This document shows, piece after piece, positions 8,609-18,019 of a stretch of 64,000 nucleotides of DNA. Numbering within the stretch: the first letter of the stretch is position 1; every line of letters begins with the position of its first letter. Origin of the DNA: an uncultured Porphyromonadaceae bacterium (lineage in GTDB: Bacteria; Bacteroidota; Bacteroidia; Bacteroidales; Muribaculaceae); contig URCF01000002.1 in the NCBI GenBank assembly GCA_900546365.1, forward strand, positions 1-64,000, in the 5' to 3' direction. The notes beneath the pieces were generated by a model. It was given only the letters and a program-made list of their open reading frames with translations. It did not search any database and had not been told where the DNA came from. The position numbers and the translations under genes were made by a program.

Positions 8609-9733
8609 ATGAAAAAAATGTTTCTTATTGCTGTTGCTGCTGCAAGCATGATGACAGCTCAAGCTCAACAAGCATTGGAAGCCACAAACTTCGGCTCCAA
8701 TTGGTCTGTAGGTATTGATGGTGGTGCCACAACACCCCTCACAGGGCACGCTTTCTTCGGAAGCATGCGTGGCGCTTTTGGTCTTCATGTTGAAAAGCAG
8801 ATTTCTCCTGCTTTCGCCCTCGGCGTTGAAGGCTTGGCCGGTATCAATACTTCTTCGTGGTACAGCGACATCCACAGCAAAACCGCCATTGACAACACCT
8901 ACGTTGGTGCTTACGGTAGCGTAAACCTCTTCAACCTCTTCGGTGGCTACAAATGTGATGGCCGCTTCTTCGACATCGCCGCTGAGGCCGGTGCCGGTTG
9001 GGGACACCTTTATTATAATGGCGACGGCGACCACAACTATTTCGCCACCCGCGTTGGTTTGAACTTCAACTTCAATGTCACCAAAAACCTTACAATCGCC
9101 CTCAAACCGCAGATCGTATGGAACATGAGCGATGTTGATGTTGCCCAGACAACTGCCGCCTACGACATCCACAATGCTACTTTCAACATCCTTGCCGGTG
9201 TCACCTACCACTTCGGTAGCTTCAAGTGCGTTGAGCCCCTCAACCGCGCTGAAATCGACGCCCTCAACGCTAAGGTTAACGAACTCCGTGGCGAACTCGA
9301 TGCTGCTACCGCCGCTACTGCCGCTGCCGAAACCAAGGCTAACGCTCTCGCTGCTGAGCTCACCGCTTGCCAGAACCGCAAACCTGAAGTTATCAAGGAA
9401 GTAAGCAACAACCTCCAGAGCGTTCGCTATATCTTCTACAAGATTGGTAGCTCCAAGATCACTGCCGACCAGCAGCCCAATGTGGAAATGGTGGCTTCGT
9501 TCCTCAAGAACCACAAGAACGCTAAGGTAGTCATCAAGGGTTACGCTTCTCCCGACGGCAACCTCGAATTCAACAAGAAACTCGCTGCTGCCCGCGCTGA
9601 GTCAGTGAAGACCATGCTCACCAAGAAATATGGTATCGCTGCTGACCGCATCACCGCTCAGGGTGAAGGTATCGGTGACATGTTCAAGGAAGAAAGCTGG
9701 AACCGCGTTTCCATCTGCACCCTCGAAGAATAA
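8609..9733 (+). CDS. OmpA-family outer-membrane porin, copy 1
   Basis: A 374-residue outer-membrane protein. Residues 1-19 are a signal peptide ending at AQA. Residues about 20-205 form an OmpA-type β-barrel (NWSVGIDGG, YGSVNLFNLFGGYKCDG). Residues 208-265 are an Ala-rich coiled coil, and about 265-374 an OmpA_C peptidoglycan-binding domain with GYASPDG and LAAARAESV. This links the outer membrane to the cell wall. The domain order matches the two other paralogues in this window. It has its own -7 box and a strong terminator, so it is monocistronic. Ala and Lys codons are uniform, with many GCT/GAA, suggesting high expression (inference). Confidence 0.92.
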   Translation: MKKMFLIAVAAASMMTAQAQQALEATNFGSNWSVGIDGGATTPLTGHAFFGSMRGAFGLHVEKQISPAFALGVEGLAGINTSSWYSDIHSKTAIDNTYVGAYGSVNLFNLFGGYKCDGRFFDIAAEAGAGWGHLYYNGDGDHNYFATRVGLNFNFNVTKNLTIALKPQIVWNMSDVDVAQTTAAYDIHNATFNILAGVTYHFGSFKCVEPLNRAEIDALNAKVNELRGELDAATAATAAAETKANALAAELTACQNRKPEVIKEVSNNLQSVRYIFYKIGSSKITADQQPNVEMVASFLKNHKNAKVVIKGYASPDGNLEFNKKLAAARAESVKTMLTKKYGIAADRITAQGEGIGDMFKEESWNRVSICTLEE

Positions 9734-9755
9734 TACCATCCGGTTCTAACTATAC

Positions 9756-9790
9756 AAAAAGCACCTGCTTTTGCAGGTGCTTTTCTTTTT
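9756..9790 (+). terminator. Intrinsic terminator after first OmpA gene
   Basis: A perfect 8-bp stem GCACCTGC / GCAGGTGC (9761-9768 with 9773-9780) has a TTTT loop, is preceded by an A run and followed by TTTTCTTTTTT. Confidence 0.9.
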
Positions 9791-9798
9791 TCACTCAA

Positions 9799-9832
9799 TT
9801 TGTAGGTTTATAACGATTTATTTGTATCTTTG
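9799..9832 (+). promoter_or_regulatory. Promoter of second OmpA gene
   Basis: A TTTG (9799-9802) lies 22 bp upstream of the -7 box TATCTTTG (9825-9832), followed by the typical GCACC start region. The leader to the ATG at 9895 is about 55 nt. Confidence 0.7.
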
Positions 9833-9894
9833 CACCATATTGACTACACTAACCTCCAATATCAAAACAGAATCTATTCACACATTTCTACCTT

Positions 9895-11106
9895 ATGAAA
9901 AAATTCATTTTAGCCGCCACAGCTCTCGCTTGCCTGATGCCTGTATCCGCTCAGAAAGCTTATGAGAACTACGGCTTCCGCTCCAACTGGAGCATCGGCC
10001 TTGACGGTGGTGTCAGCACACCCGTGCGCGGACACTCGTTTTTCACCAACATGCGTGGCATCGTAGGTCTTCATCTGCAAAAAGGCATCTCCCCCGCTTT
10101 CGCCATTGGCGTTGAAGGATATGCCGGAATCAACACCTCCTCTTGGGAAAAAATCTACTTCACCAACCATTTCGACCGTCCCCAGGTAGCCACTGCCCGC
10201 AGCACCACTGCCTTTGACAACATGTATATCGGAGCATACGGATCTGTAAACCTCTTCAACCTCTTCGGTGGCCTCCGTTGCGACGGCGTGCGCATATTTG
10301 ACATCGATCTCGTGGCCGGTGCAGGCTGGGGCCACAACTTCAACAGCCCCCAGGCTTTCGCTCCCTATGCCTACGGTGTGCGTGACCAGAACTATTTTAT
10401 GACCAAAGCCGGCTTGAATTTCAACTTCAACCTCAGCAGCGTGTTCACCCTCTCGCTCAAGCCTTCAGTGTCATGGAACATGACCGGCACCGAGTACACG
10501 CCCCTCGAAGTGGAATACACCTCCGCCGCCTACACTTCACGCAAAGCTTACTTCAACTGCATGGTGGGCGTTTCTTTCCGCCTCGGCTCACAGTTTGAAT
10601 GTGTGACCCCCAAGGATCCCGCAATGCTTGCCGAGCTCAACAATCAGGTCAACGACCTCCGCGCACGCGTTGAATCCCAAAACGCTGCCACCGCTGCCGC
10701 TGAAAGCCGCGCCGTGGCTCTCGCCGAGCAGCTCACCGCTTGCCAGAACAAGAAACCCGAAGTGATCAAGGAAGCCGACAACTCCCTCCAGAGCGTGCGC
10801 TACATCTTCTATCGCAACGGTTCCTCCAAGATCACAGCCGACCAGCGTCCCAACGTGGAAATGGTGGCCGCATACCTCAAGGACCAGCCCAAATCCAAAG
10901 TGGTGATCAAAGGCTACGCTTCCCCCGATGGCAGCCTTGAGCTCAACAAGAAGCTCGCTGCCGCCCGCGCCGAATCGGTTAAGACCATGCTCATCAACAA
11001 GTATGGCATCGCCGCCGACCGAATCACCGCCCAGGGCGAAGGCGTTGGCGAAATGTTCAGCGAAAACAGCTGGAACCGCGTTTCCATCTGCACCCTCGAA
11101 GAATAA
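9895..11106 (+). CDS. OmpA-family outer-membrane porin, copy 2
   Basis: A 403-residue paralogue of the preceding gene. It has a signal peptide (ending VSAQ), a β-barrel with NWSIGLDGG and YGSVNLFNLFGG, and loops longer than copy 1 (around residues 90-110 and 155-175). An Ala-rich coiled coil follows (VNDLRARVESQNAATAAA), then an OmpA_C domain with GYASPDG and LAAARAESV. The C-terminal third is nearly identical in protein to copy 1, ending in the same RVSICTLEE, while the barrel loops differ. That fits duplication followed by diversification of exposed loops. It has its own promoter and a downstream hairpin. Confidence 0.92.
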   Translation: MKKFILAATALACLMPVSAQKAYENYGFRSNWSIGLDGGVSTPVRGHSFFTNMRGIVGLHLQKGISPAFAIGVEGYAGINTSSWEKIYFTNHFDRPQVATARSTTAFDNMYIGAYGSVNLFNLFGGLRCDGVRIFDIDLVAGAGWGHNFNSPQAFAPYAYGVRDQNYFMTKAGLNFNFNLSSVFTLSLKPSVSWNMTGTEYTPLEVEYTSAAYTSRKAYFNCMVGVSFRLGSQFECVTPKDPAMLAELNNQVNDLRARVESQNAATAAAESRAVALAEQLTACQNKKPEVIKEADNSLQSVRYIFYRNGSSKITADQRPNVEMVAAYLKDQPKSKVVIKGYASPDGSLELNKKLAAARAESVKTMLINKYGIAADRITAQGEGVGEMFSENSWNRVSICTLEE

Positions 11107-11133
11107 TCTCCATCTTATTCTTTCCCCACAACG

Positions 11134-11162
11134 GAGGCTGCCTGACGGTGTCAGGCAGCCTC
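11134..11162 (+). terminator. Hairpin terminator after second OmpA gene
   Basis: A perfect 13-bp GC-rich stem (11134-11146 with 11150-11162) has a 3-nt loop. No long T run follows, so termination may be partial or the hairpin may protect the mRNA 3' end. Confidence 0.7.
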
Positions 11163-11220
11163 TGTCATATAAGAAATATAAGTTTTATAGGAATTAGAGG
11201 AATTATTATCTCCCGATAAA

Positions 11221-11251
11221 TTTGTTTTGCCCAACCTTTGGAGTATATTTG
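11221..11251 (+). promoter_or_regulatory. Promoter of the lplA-gcv-lpd operon
   Basis: TTTG (11221-11224), 19 bp, then the -7 box TATATTTG (11244-11251): a full consensus match, with a leader of about 30 nt to the lplA ATG at 11285. No glycine-riboswitch-like tandem aptamer fits in this short leader. Confidence 0.75.
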
Positions 11252-11284
11252 CAGGGAGTTCGCTCCCATACCTATCTTTCGACC

Positions 11285-12271
11285 ATGAAATACGTTTCTC
11301 TGCCCGACAACACCGACCGCAAACTACCCTTCTATCTCACTATGGAGGAGTATGTGGGCTCACACTATCTGGAGCCCGGCACCGACCTTTTCTTTATGTG
11401 GCAGGTGTCCCCGACGGTTATTTTCGGACGCAACCAGATTATGGAGCGCGAAGTGAACCTTGACTATTGCTCCGCCAACAACATCGACATCTTCCGGCGC
11501 CGCAGCGGTGGCGGGTGCGTGTTTGCCGACAGGAGCAACATCATGTTCTCATACATAACATCCTCGGCAAGCAGCGTAGCCACAACATTTGAACGCTACA
11601 CCTCCATAGTGGCTGAAATGCTCCGCTCGCTCGGACTCGATGCCACAAACACCGGGCGCAACGACATCCTTATCGGCTCGCGCAAGGTGAGCGGCAACGC
11701 CTTCTACCATCGTCCCGGCCACAGCATTGTCCACGGCACAATGCTGTTTGACACCGACATGGCCCATATCCTCAACGCCATAACTCCGTCCAAAAGCAAG
11801 CTCGACGCCAAAGGGGTGGCTTCGGTGCAAAGCCATATCACCACCCTCAGCGAGCACATCACGATGTCGATAGATGAGTTCAAGCAGTACGCCCGCAACT
11901 ATCTGTGCGGCAGCGAGGAAATCACCCTCACCAAGGCCGACACCGAGCGAATTGGAGAGATGTCCAAACCGTACTATTCCAAAGCCTGGATTGAAGGACA
12001 CACCCCCAAAGCCGCCACATTCTCAGCCCACAGGCGCATCGAGGGCGTGGGAGAACTCGATGTGACCATCAACACCAGCCGCGGCACCATGGCCAACATC
12101 AACATCGGAGGCGATTTCTTCCTCCTCGGCGACCTCGACTCGCAGCTGCTCGCCCCGCTGGAAGGTACGCCCTACAATCGCCAAGCCGTGGAGCAGGCCA
12201 TCGCGCACCTTAATGTAGGCGAAATCATCCACGGACTCACCAACCAGCAATTTGTCAACCTGTTATTCTGA
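11285..12271 (+). CDS. lplA: Lipoate-protein ligase A
   Basis: LplA activates lipoate with ATP and transfers it to the lysine of lipoyl domains. The 328-residue protein has the lipoate/biotin ligase-fold motif RRRSGGGCVFAD, followed by GRNDILIGSRKVSGNAFYHR with the lipoyl-AMP lysine, and HGTMLFD. A C-terminal accessory domain of about 80 residues is present. ATG at 11285 is used; the upstream in-frame extension would cross the -7 promoter box. Its place as first gene before gcvT-gcvH makes the GcvH protein encoded next the obvious target. It implies use of scavenged lipoate; no lipA or lipB is in the window. Confidence 0.93.
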   Translation: MKYVSLPDNTDRKLPFYLTMEEYVGSHYLEPGTDLFFMWQVSPTVIFGRNQIMEREVNLDYCSANNIDIFRRRSGGGCVFADRSNIMFSYITSSASSVATTFERYTSIVAEMLRSLGLDATNTGRNDILIGSRKVSGNAFYHRPGHSIVHGTMLFDTDMAHILNAITPSKSKLDAKGVASVQSHITTLSEHITMSIDEFKQYARNYLCGSEEITLTKADTERIGEMSKPYYSKAWIEGHTPKAATFSAHRRIEGVGELDVTINTSRGTMANINIGGDFFLLGDLDSQLLAPLEGTPYNRQAVEQAIAHLNVGEIIHGLTNQQFVNLLF

Positions 12272-12285
12272 ATACCAACACAACT

Positions 12286-13389
12286 ATGGAAGAAATCAAA
12301 CCTACCTGTCTCCACGACAAGCACATTGCCCTCGGAGCGCTGATGAGCCCTTTCGGAGGGTTTGACATGCCCATCCAATACCAGGGCATCACCGAGGAAC
12401 ACAACGCCGTGCGCCAACATTGCGGTGTGTTCGATGTGTCCCACATGGGCGAGATCAACATCTCCGGCCCCGATGCCGAGAAATTCGTCAACCATATCTT
12501 CACCAACGACATCACAAATGCCCCCGACGGAAAGATTTTCTACGGCATGATGTGCCGCGAGGATGGCGGCACGGTGGACGACCTGCTCGTTTACAAGCGC
12601 GGCGACAACAATTTTCTGCTGGTCATCAACGCTGCCAACATTGACAAGGATGTGGCATGGATTGAGCTGCAAGCCAAAAGTTTTGACCTCGAGATCAACA
12701 ACCTCTGCGACCAGCTCGGTGAACTCGCCGTGCAGGGTCCCGAGGCTGAAAAGGTGATGGAGCAGGTGCTCGGCATCAACTGCTCCCATCTTGCATTCTA
12801 CACCTTCGAGGAAATGCTCCTTGACGGCGAACATATACTTGTGAGCCGCACCGGTTACACCGGCGAGGACGGATTTGAGATATACGCCACCCACGAGGTG
12901 ATCCGCTCGCTCTGGGACCTCCTGATGGAAAGCGGCCAATGCATCCCCTGCGGACTCGGTTGCCGCGACACCCTGCGCTTTGAAGTGGGGCTACCTCTCT
13001 ATGGCGATGAGCTGACCGACAACATCACCCCCATCATGGCCGGACTCAGTATCTTCGTGAAGCTCGACAAGCCGGAATTCATTGGCCGCGCAGCCCTCGC
13101 CGCTCAGAAGCAAAACGGCCCGGCCAAGAAATTGGTGGGACTTGAACTTCTCGACCGTGCCATCCCCCGCCACGGATATGAGGTGCTCACTCCCGCGGGC
13201 GAAATCGTGGGCCATGTCACCACCGGCTATCGTGGCATAAGCGTGGACAAATCCATCGCCATGGCGCTCGTTGACGCCAACCACGCCATCCCGGGCACCG
13301 AGCTGCTGGTACAGATACGACGCAAGCAGTTCCCCGCCGTGGTGACCTCCAGGAAATTCTATAAAAAAAGCTATAAGAAACAACCTTAA
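12286..13389 (+). CDS. gcvT: Glycine cleavage system T protein (aminomethyltransferase)
   Basis: GcvT releases ammonia from the aminomethyl-lipoyl arm of GcvH and passes the one-carbon unit to tetrahydrofolate. The 367 residues match the family. Conserved segments include FDVSHMGEI near residue 50, VLINAANIDKD-type folate-site sequence (LLVINAANIDKD), SRTGYTGEDGFE and the C-terminal HVTTGYRGISVDKSIAMALV. ATG at 12286 is 14 bp after the lplA stop; gcvH follows within about 13 bp. Cytoplasmic, one of four components all encoded here. Confidence 0.97.
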   Translation: MEEIKPTCLHDKHIALGALMSPFGGFDMPIQYQGITEEHNAVRQHCGVFDVSHMGEINISGPDAEKFVNHIFTNDITNAPDGKIFYGMMCREDGGTVDDLLVYKRGDNNFLLVINAANIDKDVAWIELQAKSFDLEINNLCDQLGELAVQGPEAEKVMEQVLGINCSHLAFYTFEEMLLDGEHILVSRTGYTGEDGFEIYATHEVIRSLWDLLMESGQCIPCGLGCRDTLRFEVGLPLYGDELTDNITPIMAGLSIFVKLDKPEFIGRAALAAQKQNGPAKKLVGLELLDRAIPRHGYEVLTPAGEIVGHVTTGYRGISVDKSIAMALVDANHAIPGTELLVQIRRKQFPAVVTSRKFYKKSYKKQP

Positions 13390-13402
13390 AATATTGATTA
13401 TC

Positions 13403-13780
13403 ATGAGCAAAATTCTTTATTCCGAAACACATGAATATGCCCGCATCGACGGCAATATCGCCTATATCGGTATCTCCGACTACGCTCAGCATGCTCTCGG
13501 CAATGTGGTGTATGTGGATATGCCCGAAACCGGCGACGATGTGACCGCCGGCGATGATTTCGGCGCTGTGGAGAGCGTGAAAGCCGCTTCCGACCTCATC
13601 TCCCCGGTGAGCGGTGCGGTGGTGGAAATCAACGAGCACCTCATCGACAATCCCCGCCTCGTCAACGAAGACGCCATGGCCAACTGGATTATAAAGGTAG
13701 AGATGACAGACCCCTCCGAACTCGACAACCTCATGGACGAGGAGGCCTACAAACAGTTCTGCGAAAACGAAAGCCACTAA
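13403..13780 (+). CDS. gcvH: Glycine cleavage system H protein
   Basis: The lipoyl carrier that shuttles the aminomethyl intermediate between the P, T and L proteins. The 125 residues are typical. The lipoylation site is Lys60 in GAVESVKAASDL. The ATG at 13403 gives MSKILYSETHEYA; an upstream ATG at 13394 in the same frame would add only three residues. It is the likely substrate of the LplA encoded first in this operon. Confidence 0.97.
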   Translation: MSKILYSETHEYARIDGNIAYIGISDYAQHALGNVVYVDMPETGDDVTAGDDFGAVESVKAASDLISPVSGAVVEINEHLIDNPRLVNEDAMANWIIKVEMTDPSELDNLMDEEAYKQFCENESH

Positions 13781-13800
13781 CCACCACACTTCCCAACGTT

Positions 13801-15129
13801 ATGCACAGATATTTCCCTCACACACCCAACGACATAGAGCGGATGCTCAACCGTTGCGGGGTCGGTACCCTCGACGATCTATATGCCGATGTGCCGGAGG
13901 AGATACGCCTCAAGCAACCCTACAATCTCCCGCCGGAGATGAGCGAGCAGCAGGTGCGGCGGTTTTTCAACAATCTCGGTGCCGACAATGAGCAACTCGT
14001 TTGCTTCGCCGGCGCGGGATTCTACGACCACTACACCCCCGCTGTCATCCCGCAGATGATGAGCCGCGGTGAGTTTCTCACTGCCTACACACCTTATCAA
14101 CCCGAGATATCGCAAGGCACGCTCCACTATATATTTGAGTATCAAAGCATGATGGCCAACCTCACAGGCATGGAGGTGAGCAACGCCTCGATGTACGACG
14201 GCACCACTGCCACCGCTGAGGCCATGATGATGGCCGTGGCCCATGCCCGCAAGCGCAACAAAGTGCTGATCAGTGCCACCGTGGCTCCGGCCGTGCGCAA
14301 GGTGTGCGCCACCTACGCCCGCTACCATGGCATCGAGCTGGTGGAGGTTCCGGCCACGGCAAACGGCGTCACCGACCGCGACTTCATCGCTTCCGCGCTT
14401 CAGGCCAACGATATTGCCGGAGTGATTGTGGCCACGCCCAACTTCTACGGCATTCTTGAGGATTATTCCGGCCTCGCCGACCTCTGCCATGAGCATAAAA
14501 CCCTGCTGATTTTCAACGCTGTTGCCTCCGACCTCGCCTGTATCAAAACTCCCGGCGAGTGGGGAGCCGACATTGCCGCCGGCGATGCCCAGAGCCTCGG
14601 TATGCCACTGAGCTACGGCGGCCCCTATCTCGGGTTCCTATGCTGCACCAAAGCATTGATACGCAAGCTCCCGGGACGAATTGTGGGTGCCACCACCGAT
14701 GCCAACGGCAAGCGGGTGTTTGTGCTCACCCTGCAGGCCCGCGAGCAGCATATCCGCCGCGACAAGGCCACCTCCAACATCTGCTCCAATCAAGGGCTGA
14801 TGTCACTGTTCACGGCAATGTACCTCTCGGTCACCGGACCGCAAGGGCTCCGCGAAATAGGGATGGAAGGGTACAACGGCGCACATTATCTCGCCGACCG
14901 ACTGGTGAACACCGGTAAGTTCAAGCTCACCTATCCCGACAGCGAGTTCTTCAACGAATTTTGCCTCACCGCCACCGGCATCAACCTCAATGAGTTGATG
15001 GACCTTTGCGTGGCAAGCGGAGTGCTCCCCGGAGTGGTCATCGGCCCCGACAAGCTGCTCGTGGCTGTCACCGAAACACGCTCCCGCGCTGAAATGGACT
15101 TGCTCGTGGAGCTGGTCAATAGAGTTTAA
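13801..15129 (+). CDS. gcvPA: Glycine dehydrogenase (decarboxylating) subunit 1
   Basis: The N-terminal half of the two-subunit P protein, which together with GcvPB decarboxylates glycine and loads the aminomethyl group onto lipoyl-GcvH. The 442 residues have the family hallmarks YTPYQPEISQGTLHYIFEYQ, NASMYDGTTATAEA and LGMPLSYGGPYLGFL. It lacks the PLP lysine, as expected for this subunit. It lies 20 bp after gcvH and 24 bp before gcvPB. The split P protein is of the type found in Firmicutes, archaea and Bacteroidales, not the fused type of E. coli. Confidence 0.96.
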   Translation: MHRYFPHTPNDIERMLNRCGVGTLDDLYADVPEEIRLKQPYNLPPEMSEQQVRRFFNNLGADNEQLVCFAGAGFYDHYTPAVIPQMMSRGEFLTAYTPYQPEISQGTLHYIFEYQSMMANLTGMEVSNASMYDGTTATAEAMMMAVAHARKRNKVLISATVAPAVRKVCATYARYHGIELVEVPATANGVTDRDFIASALQANDIAGVIVATPNFYGILEDYSGLADLCHEHKTLLIFNAVASDLACIKTPGEWGADIAAGDAQSLGMPLSYGGPYLGFLCCTKALIRKLPGRIVGATTDANGKRVFVLTLQAREQHIRRDKATSNICSNQGLMSLFTAMYLSVTGPQGLREIGMEGYNGAHYLADRLVNTGKFKLTYPDSEFFNEFCLTATGINLNELMDLCVASGVLPGVVIGPDKLLVAVTETRSRAEMDLLVELVNRV

Positions 15130-15153
15130 CACCTTCATAACCAACCATTCACT

Positions 15154-16617
15154 ATGAACAGAGATTTATATGGCAAGCTGGTGTTTGAGCTTTCGCATCC
15201 CGGTCGGCGTGCCTTGAAAATAGATTCCAACAATTGTCCCGAGGCCAGCCCGATTCCGCACGCCCTGATGCGCAACACGCCTCTGACCCTCCCCGAGGTG
15301 GACGAACCCACTCTCGTGCGCCACTACCACAATATGAGCACCAACAATTTCGGCGTGGACACCGGTTTCTACCCCCTTGGCTCATGCACAATGAAATACA
15401 ACCCCCGCATCAACGAGGAGATGGCCGCCCATCCCATGTTCTCCGGACTTCACCCATACCAGCCCGAAAGCACTGTCCAGGGTGCGCTTGAGGTGTACTA
15501 CACTCTTCAGGCGGCACTGAGCGAGATTGGAGGAATGAGCGAATTCACCCTCAATCCGTTTGCCGGAGCCCATGGTGAGCTCACCGGACTCATGGTGATC
15601 AGGGCATATCATGACAGCCGCGGCGACAAACTGCGCACCAAAGTGATTGTGCCCGACTCCGCCCACGGCACCAACCCCGCGAGTGCGGCGGTGGCAGGAC
15701 TCAAGGTAGTGGAGGTGAAAAGCATGCCCGACGGCACTGTGGATCTGGACGCGCTTCGTTCCCTGCTCGACAACACTGTGGCAGCCGTGATGATGACCAA
15801 CCCCAACACTCTCGGCATCTTTGAGCGCAACATCCCTGAGATTGCACGCCTCGCCCATGAAGCCGGAGCACTGATGTACTACGACGGTGCCAACCTCAAC
15901 CCCATGCTCGGCATGGCGCGTCCCGGCGACATGGGTTTTGATGTGATGCACATCAATCTCCACAAAACATTCTCCACTCCCCACGGTGGCGGTGGCCCCG
16001 GGGCCGGGCCGGTGGGTGTGCGCAAAGGTCTTGAGCAGTTCCTCCCCGACCCGAGGGTGGTGCGCAACGACGATGGCTCGTTCAGCCTCACCGGCGGCAA
16101 GGAATCGCTCGGCGCGGTATCCGCCACGCTGGGCAACTACGCTGTGCTGCTGAGAGCGTTGAGCTACATCCTCTCGCTTGGGCAGAACGGACTGATGGAG
16201 GCCGGACCGCTGGCCACCCTCAACGCCAACTATGTGAAACAATCGCTCCGCGACGCCTACCTTCTCCCCATCGACACCGTGTGCAAGCACGAATTTGTGT
16301 TTGACGGACTCAAGGACAAGAGCTCCGGCGTCACCACCCTCGATGTGGCCAAGCGTCTGCTCGACTACGGCTACCATGCGCCCACCATCTACTTTCCGCT
16401 CCTGTTTCACGAGTCGCTGATGATTGAGCCCACCGAAACTGAGAGCCTCGACACTCTCGATCAGTTTATCGAGGTGATGCATCGCATTGCCGCCGAGGCC
16501 GCCACGCAGCCCGAGATGGTGAAATCCGCCCCCCACAACACTCCCGTGTCGCGACCCGACGACACCGCCGCCGCCCTCAACCCGGTGGTGACTTACACAC
16601 AGATGATTCAACAATGA
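15154..16617 (+). CDS. gcvPB: Glycine dehydrogenase (decarboxylating) subunit 2
   Basis: The PLP-binding half of the P protein, 487 residues. The Schiff-base lysine is about Lys271 in HINLHKTFSTPHGGGGPGAG, with the glycine-rich loop directly after. Also visible are NNFGVDTGFYPLGSCTMKYN near the N-terminus and DSAHGTNPASA. The stop overlaps the start of lpd (ATGA), a sign of coupled translation. Confidence 0.97.
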   Translation: MNRDLYGKLVFELSHPGRRALKIDSNNCPEASPIPHALMRNTPLTLPEVDEPTLVRHYHNMSTNNFGVDTGFYPLGSCTMKYNPRINEEMAAHPMFSGLHPYQPESTVQGALEVYYTLQAALSEIGGMSEFTLNPFAGAHGELTGLMVIRAYHDSRGDKLRTKVIVPDSAHGTNPASAAVAGLKVVEVKSMPDGTVDLDALRSLLDNTVAAVMMTNPNTLGIFERNIPEIARLAHEAGALMYYDGANLNPMLGMARPGDMGFDVMHINLHKTFSTPHGGGGPGAGPVGVRKGLEQFLPDPRVVRNDDGSFSLTGGKESLGAVSATLGNYAVLLRALSYILSLGQNGLMEAGPLATLNANYVKQSLRDAYLLPIDTVCKHEFVFDGLKDKSSGVTTLDVAKRLLDYGYHAPTIYFPLLFHESLMIEPTETESLDTLDQFIEVMHRIAAEAATQPEMVKSAPHNTPVSRPDDTAAALNPVVTYTQMIQQ

Positions 16618-17945
16618 TTAGCTACGACCTTATTGTGATAGGCAGCGGTCCCGGCGGCTACACAACTGCCGCCACCGCTGCCGCCACAGGCCTCAATGTG
16701 GCCATTGTGGAACGCGACCTCCCCGGTGGCACCTGCCTCAACCGCGGGTGCATACCCACCAAAGCGCTGTGCCGGAGTGCCGAAGTGGCCCTCACCGTGC
16801 GCTCGGCCTCGGAGTTCGGAATGATTCTGTCCGAAGCCGCGGTGGATTATGCAGCCATGGTGTCGCGCAAAAACCGTATTGTTGACGAGCTACGCCAAGG
16901 CGTGGAGACACTGCTCGGCAAAGTCACCATTATCAAAGGTGAGGCCGTGTTCAATTCTCCGACAACAATCAGTGTCGGCGATTTGCAATACACCGCGCCA
17001 CGCATCATTGTGGCCACAGGCTCACGCCCGGCCACCCTCCCCGTGCCGGGGAGCGAACTCGCCGTCAACAGCGATTTCATGCTCGCCACCTCCAAGCTTC
17101 CGCAGTCGCTCATCATCATTGGAGGCGGCGTGATAGGCATGGAGTTCGCCTCCATCTATTCGGCTCTGGGCGTGGATGTCACCGTGGTGGAGTTCTGCAA
17201 GGAGATTCTTCCGCCATTCGACTCCGATATAGCCAAGAGGCTGCGGATGAACATGAAACGCCGTGGCGTAAAATTCCACACCTCCGCACAGGTCACCTCC
17301 CTCACATCCGGGCCCGATGGCATAGCGGTAAATTTCACCTGCAAGGGCAAACAGAATTCCGTATCGGCCCAAACAGTGCTCATGGCCGTGGGACGCACTC
17401 CGGTGCTCCCTCAAGGACTTGAAGCGCTGGGCATTGCCATGACGCGCAAAGCCATAGCCGTGGACAGTGCCATGCGCACATCCCTGCCGGGAGTTTACGC
17501 CATCGGCGATGTCAACGGCCTGTGCATGCTCGCCCACGCCGCCGAGGTGCAGGGACGCGTGGCCCTCGGGCTGGAACCGATGCCGCAGGTAATCCCCTCC
17601 GCAGTGTTCACCATCCCCGAATGTGCAATGGCCGGACTCACCGAGCAGCAATGCGCAGACCAGGCCATACCCTACGCAACAGCGCAGACCTCATTCCGTG
17701 CCAACGGCAAGGCCATGGCCATGGGAGAACCCGACGGCATAGTGAAAGTGATTGTCAACTCCCAGACCAACGCTATCATCGGCGTGCATATCTGCGGAGC
17801 ACACGCCGCTGACCTCATCCAGGAAGCCGTCATGGCCATGAAAGCCGGATTCACCGCCGCCCAAGCAGCCGAAGCTGTCCACGGCCACCCAACCCTGAGC
17901 GAACTGCTCCTCGACGCCTACCGCCGCCTACAACCCACTCCATAA
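16614..17945 (+). CDS. lpd: Dihydrolipoyl dehydrogenase (L protein)
   Basis: A flavoprotein that reoxidises dihydrolipoyl-GcvH with NAD+. The 443 residues have the FAD motif IGSGPGGYTTAA, the redox disulfide GGTCLNRGCIPTKA (Cys41 and Cys46), the NAD motif IIIGGGVIGMEFAS, and the FAD motif YAIGDVNG. The C-terminal catalytic dyad is His425 and Glu430 (HGHPTLSE). It is the last gene of the operon, so expression of all four glycine-cleavage components plus the ligase would be coordinated. No 2-oxoacid dehydrogenase genes are adjacent, so the main job is glycine cleavage. Confidence 0.95.
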   Translation: MISYDLIVIGSGPGGYTTAATAAATGLNVAIVERDLPGGTCLNRGCIPTKALCRSAEVALTVRSASEFGMILSEAAVDYAAMVSRKNRIVDELRQGVETLLGKVTIIKGEAVFNSPTTISVGDLQYTAPRIIVATGSRPATLPVPGSELAVNSDFMLATSKLPQSLIIIGGGVIGMEFASIYSALGVDVTVVEFCKEILPPFDSDIAKRLRMNMKRRGVKFHTSAQVTSLTSGPDGIAVNFTCKGKQNSVSAQTVLMAVGRTPVLPQGLEALGIAMTRKAIAVDSAMRTSLPGVYAIGDVNGLCMLAHAAEVQGRVALGLEPMPQVIPSAVFTIPECAMAGLTEQQCADQAIPYATAQTSFRANGKAMAMGEPDGIVKVIVNSQTNAIIGVHICGAHAADLIQEAVMAMKAGFTAAQAAEAVHGHPTLSELLLDAYRRLQPTP

Positions 17946-17972
17946 CCCAACCATCCACTGAATCATCATGGA

Positions 17973-17998
17973 GGCCACCCGACAAAAATCAGGTGGCC
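17973..17998 (+). terminator. Hairpin between convergent lpd and LRR genes
   Basis: GGCCACC (17973-17979) pairs with GGTGGCC (17992-17998) around an A-rich loop. It sits between convergent genes and could end both transcripts, but lacks a strong T tract. Confidence 0.5.
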
Positions 17999-18019
17999 AC
18001 CATTCTATTTCACGATATA

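Noticed and set aside
8567..9514. 315-codon frame antisense to the first OmpA gene
   Set aside because: The plus-strand OmpA has signal peptide, promoter and terminator. The antisense frame has no start context or recognisable domain.
11107..11284. Possible glycine riboswitch before the gcv operon
   Set aside because: The leader after the consensus promoter is about 30 nt, too short for an aptamer. The large hairpin upstream belongs to the OmpA terminator.
15382..16614. 410-codon open frame antisense to gcvPB, and similar ones opposite gcvPA, lpd, rfbB and rnr
   Set aside because: All are shadows of well-identified genes and show low-complexity His/Gly/Val composition.
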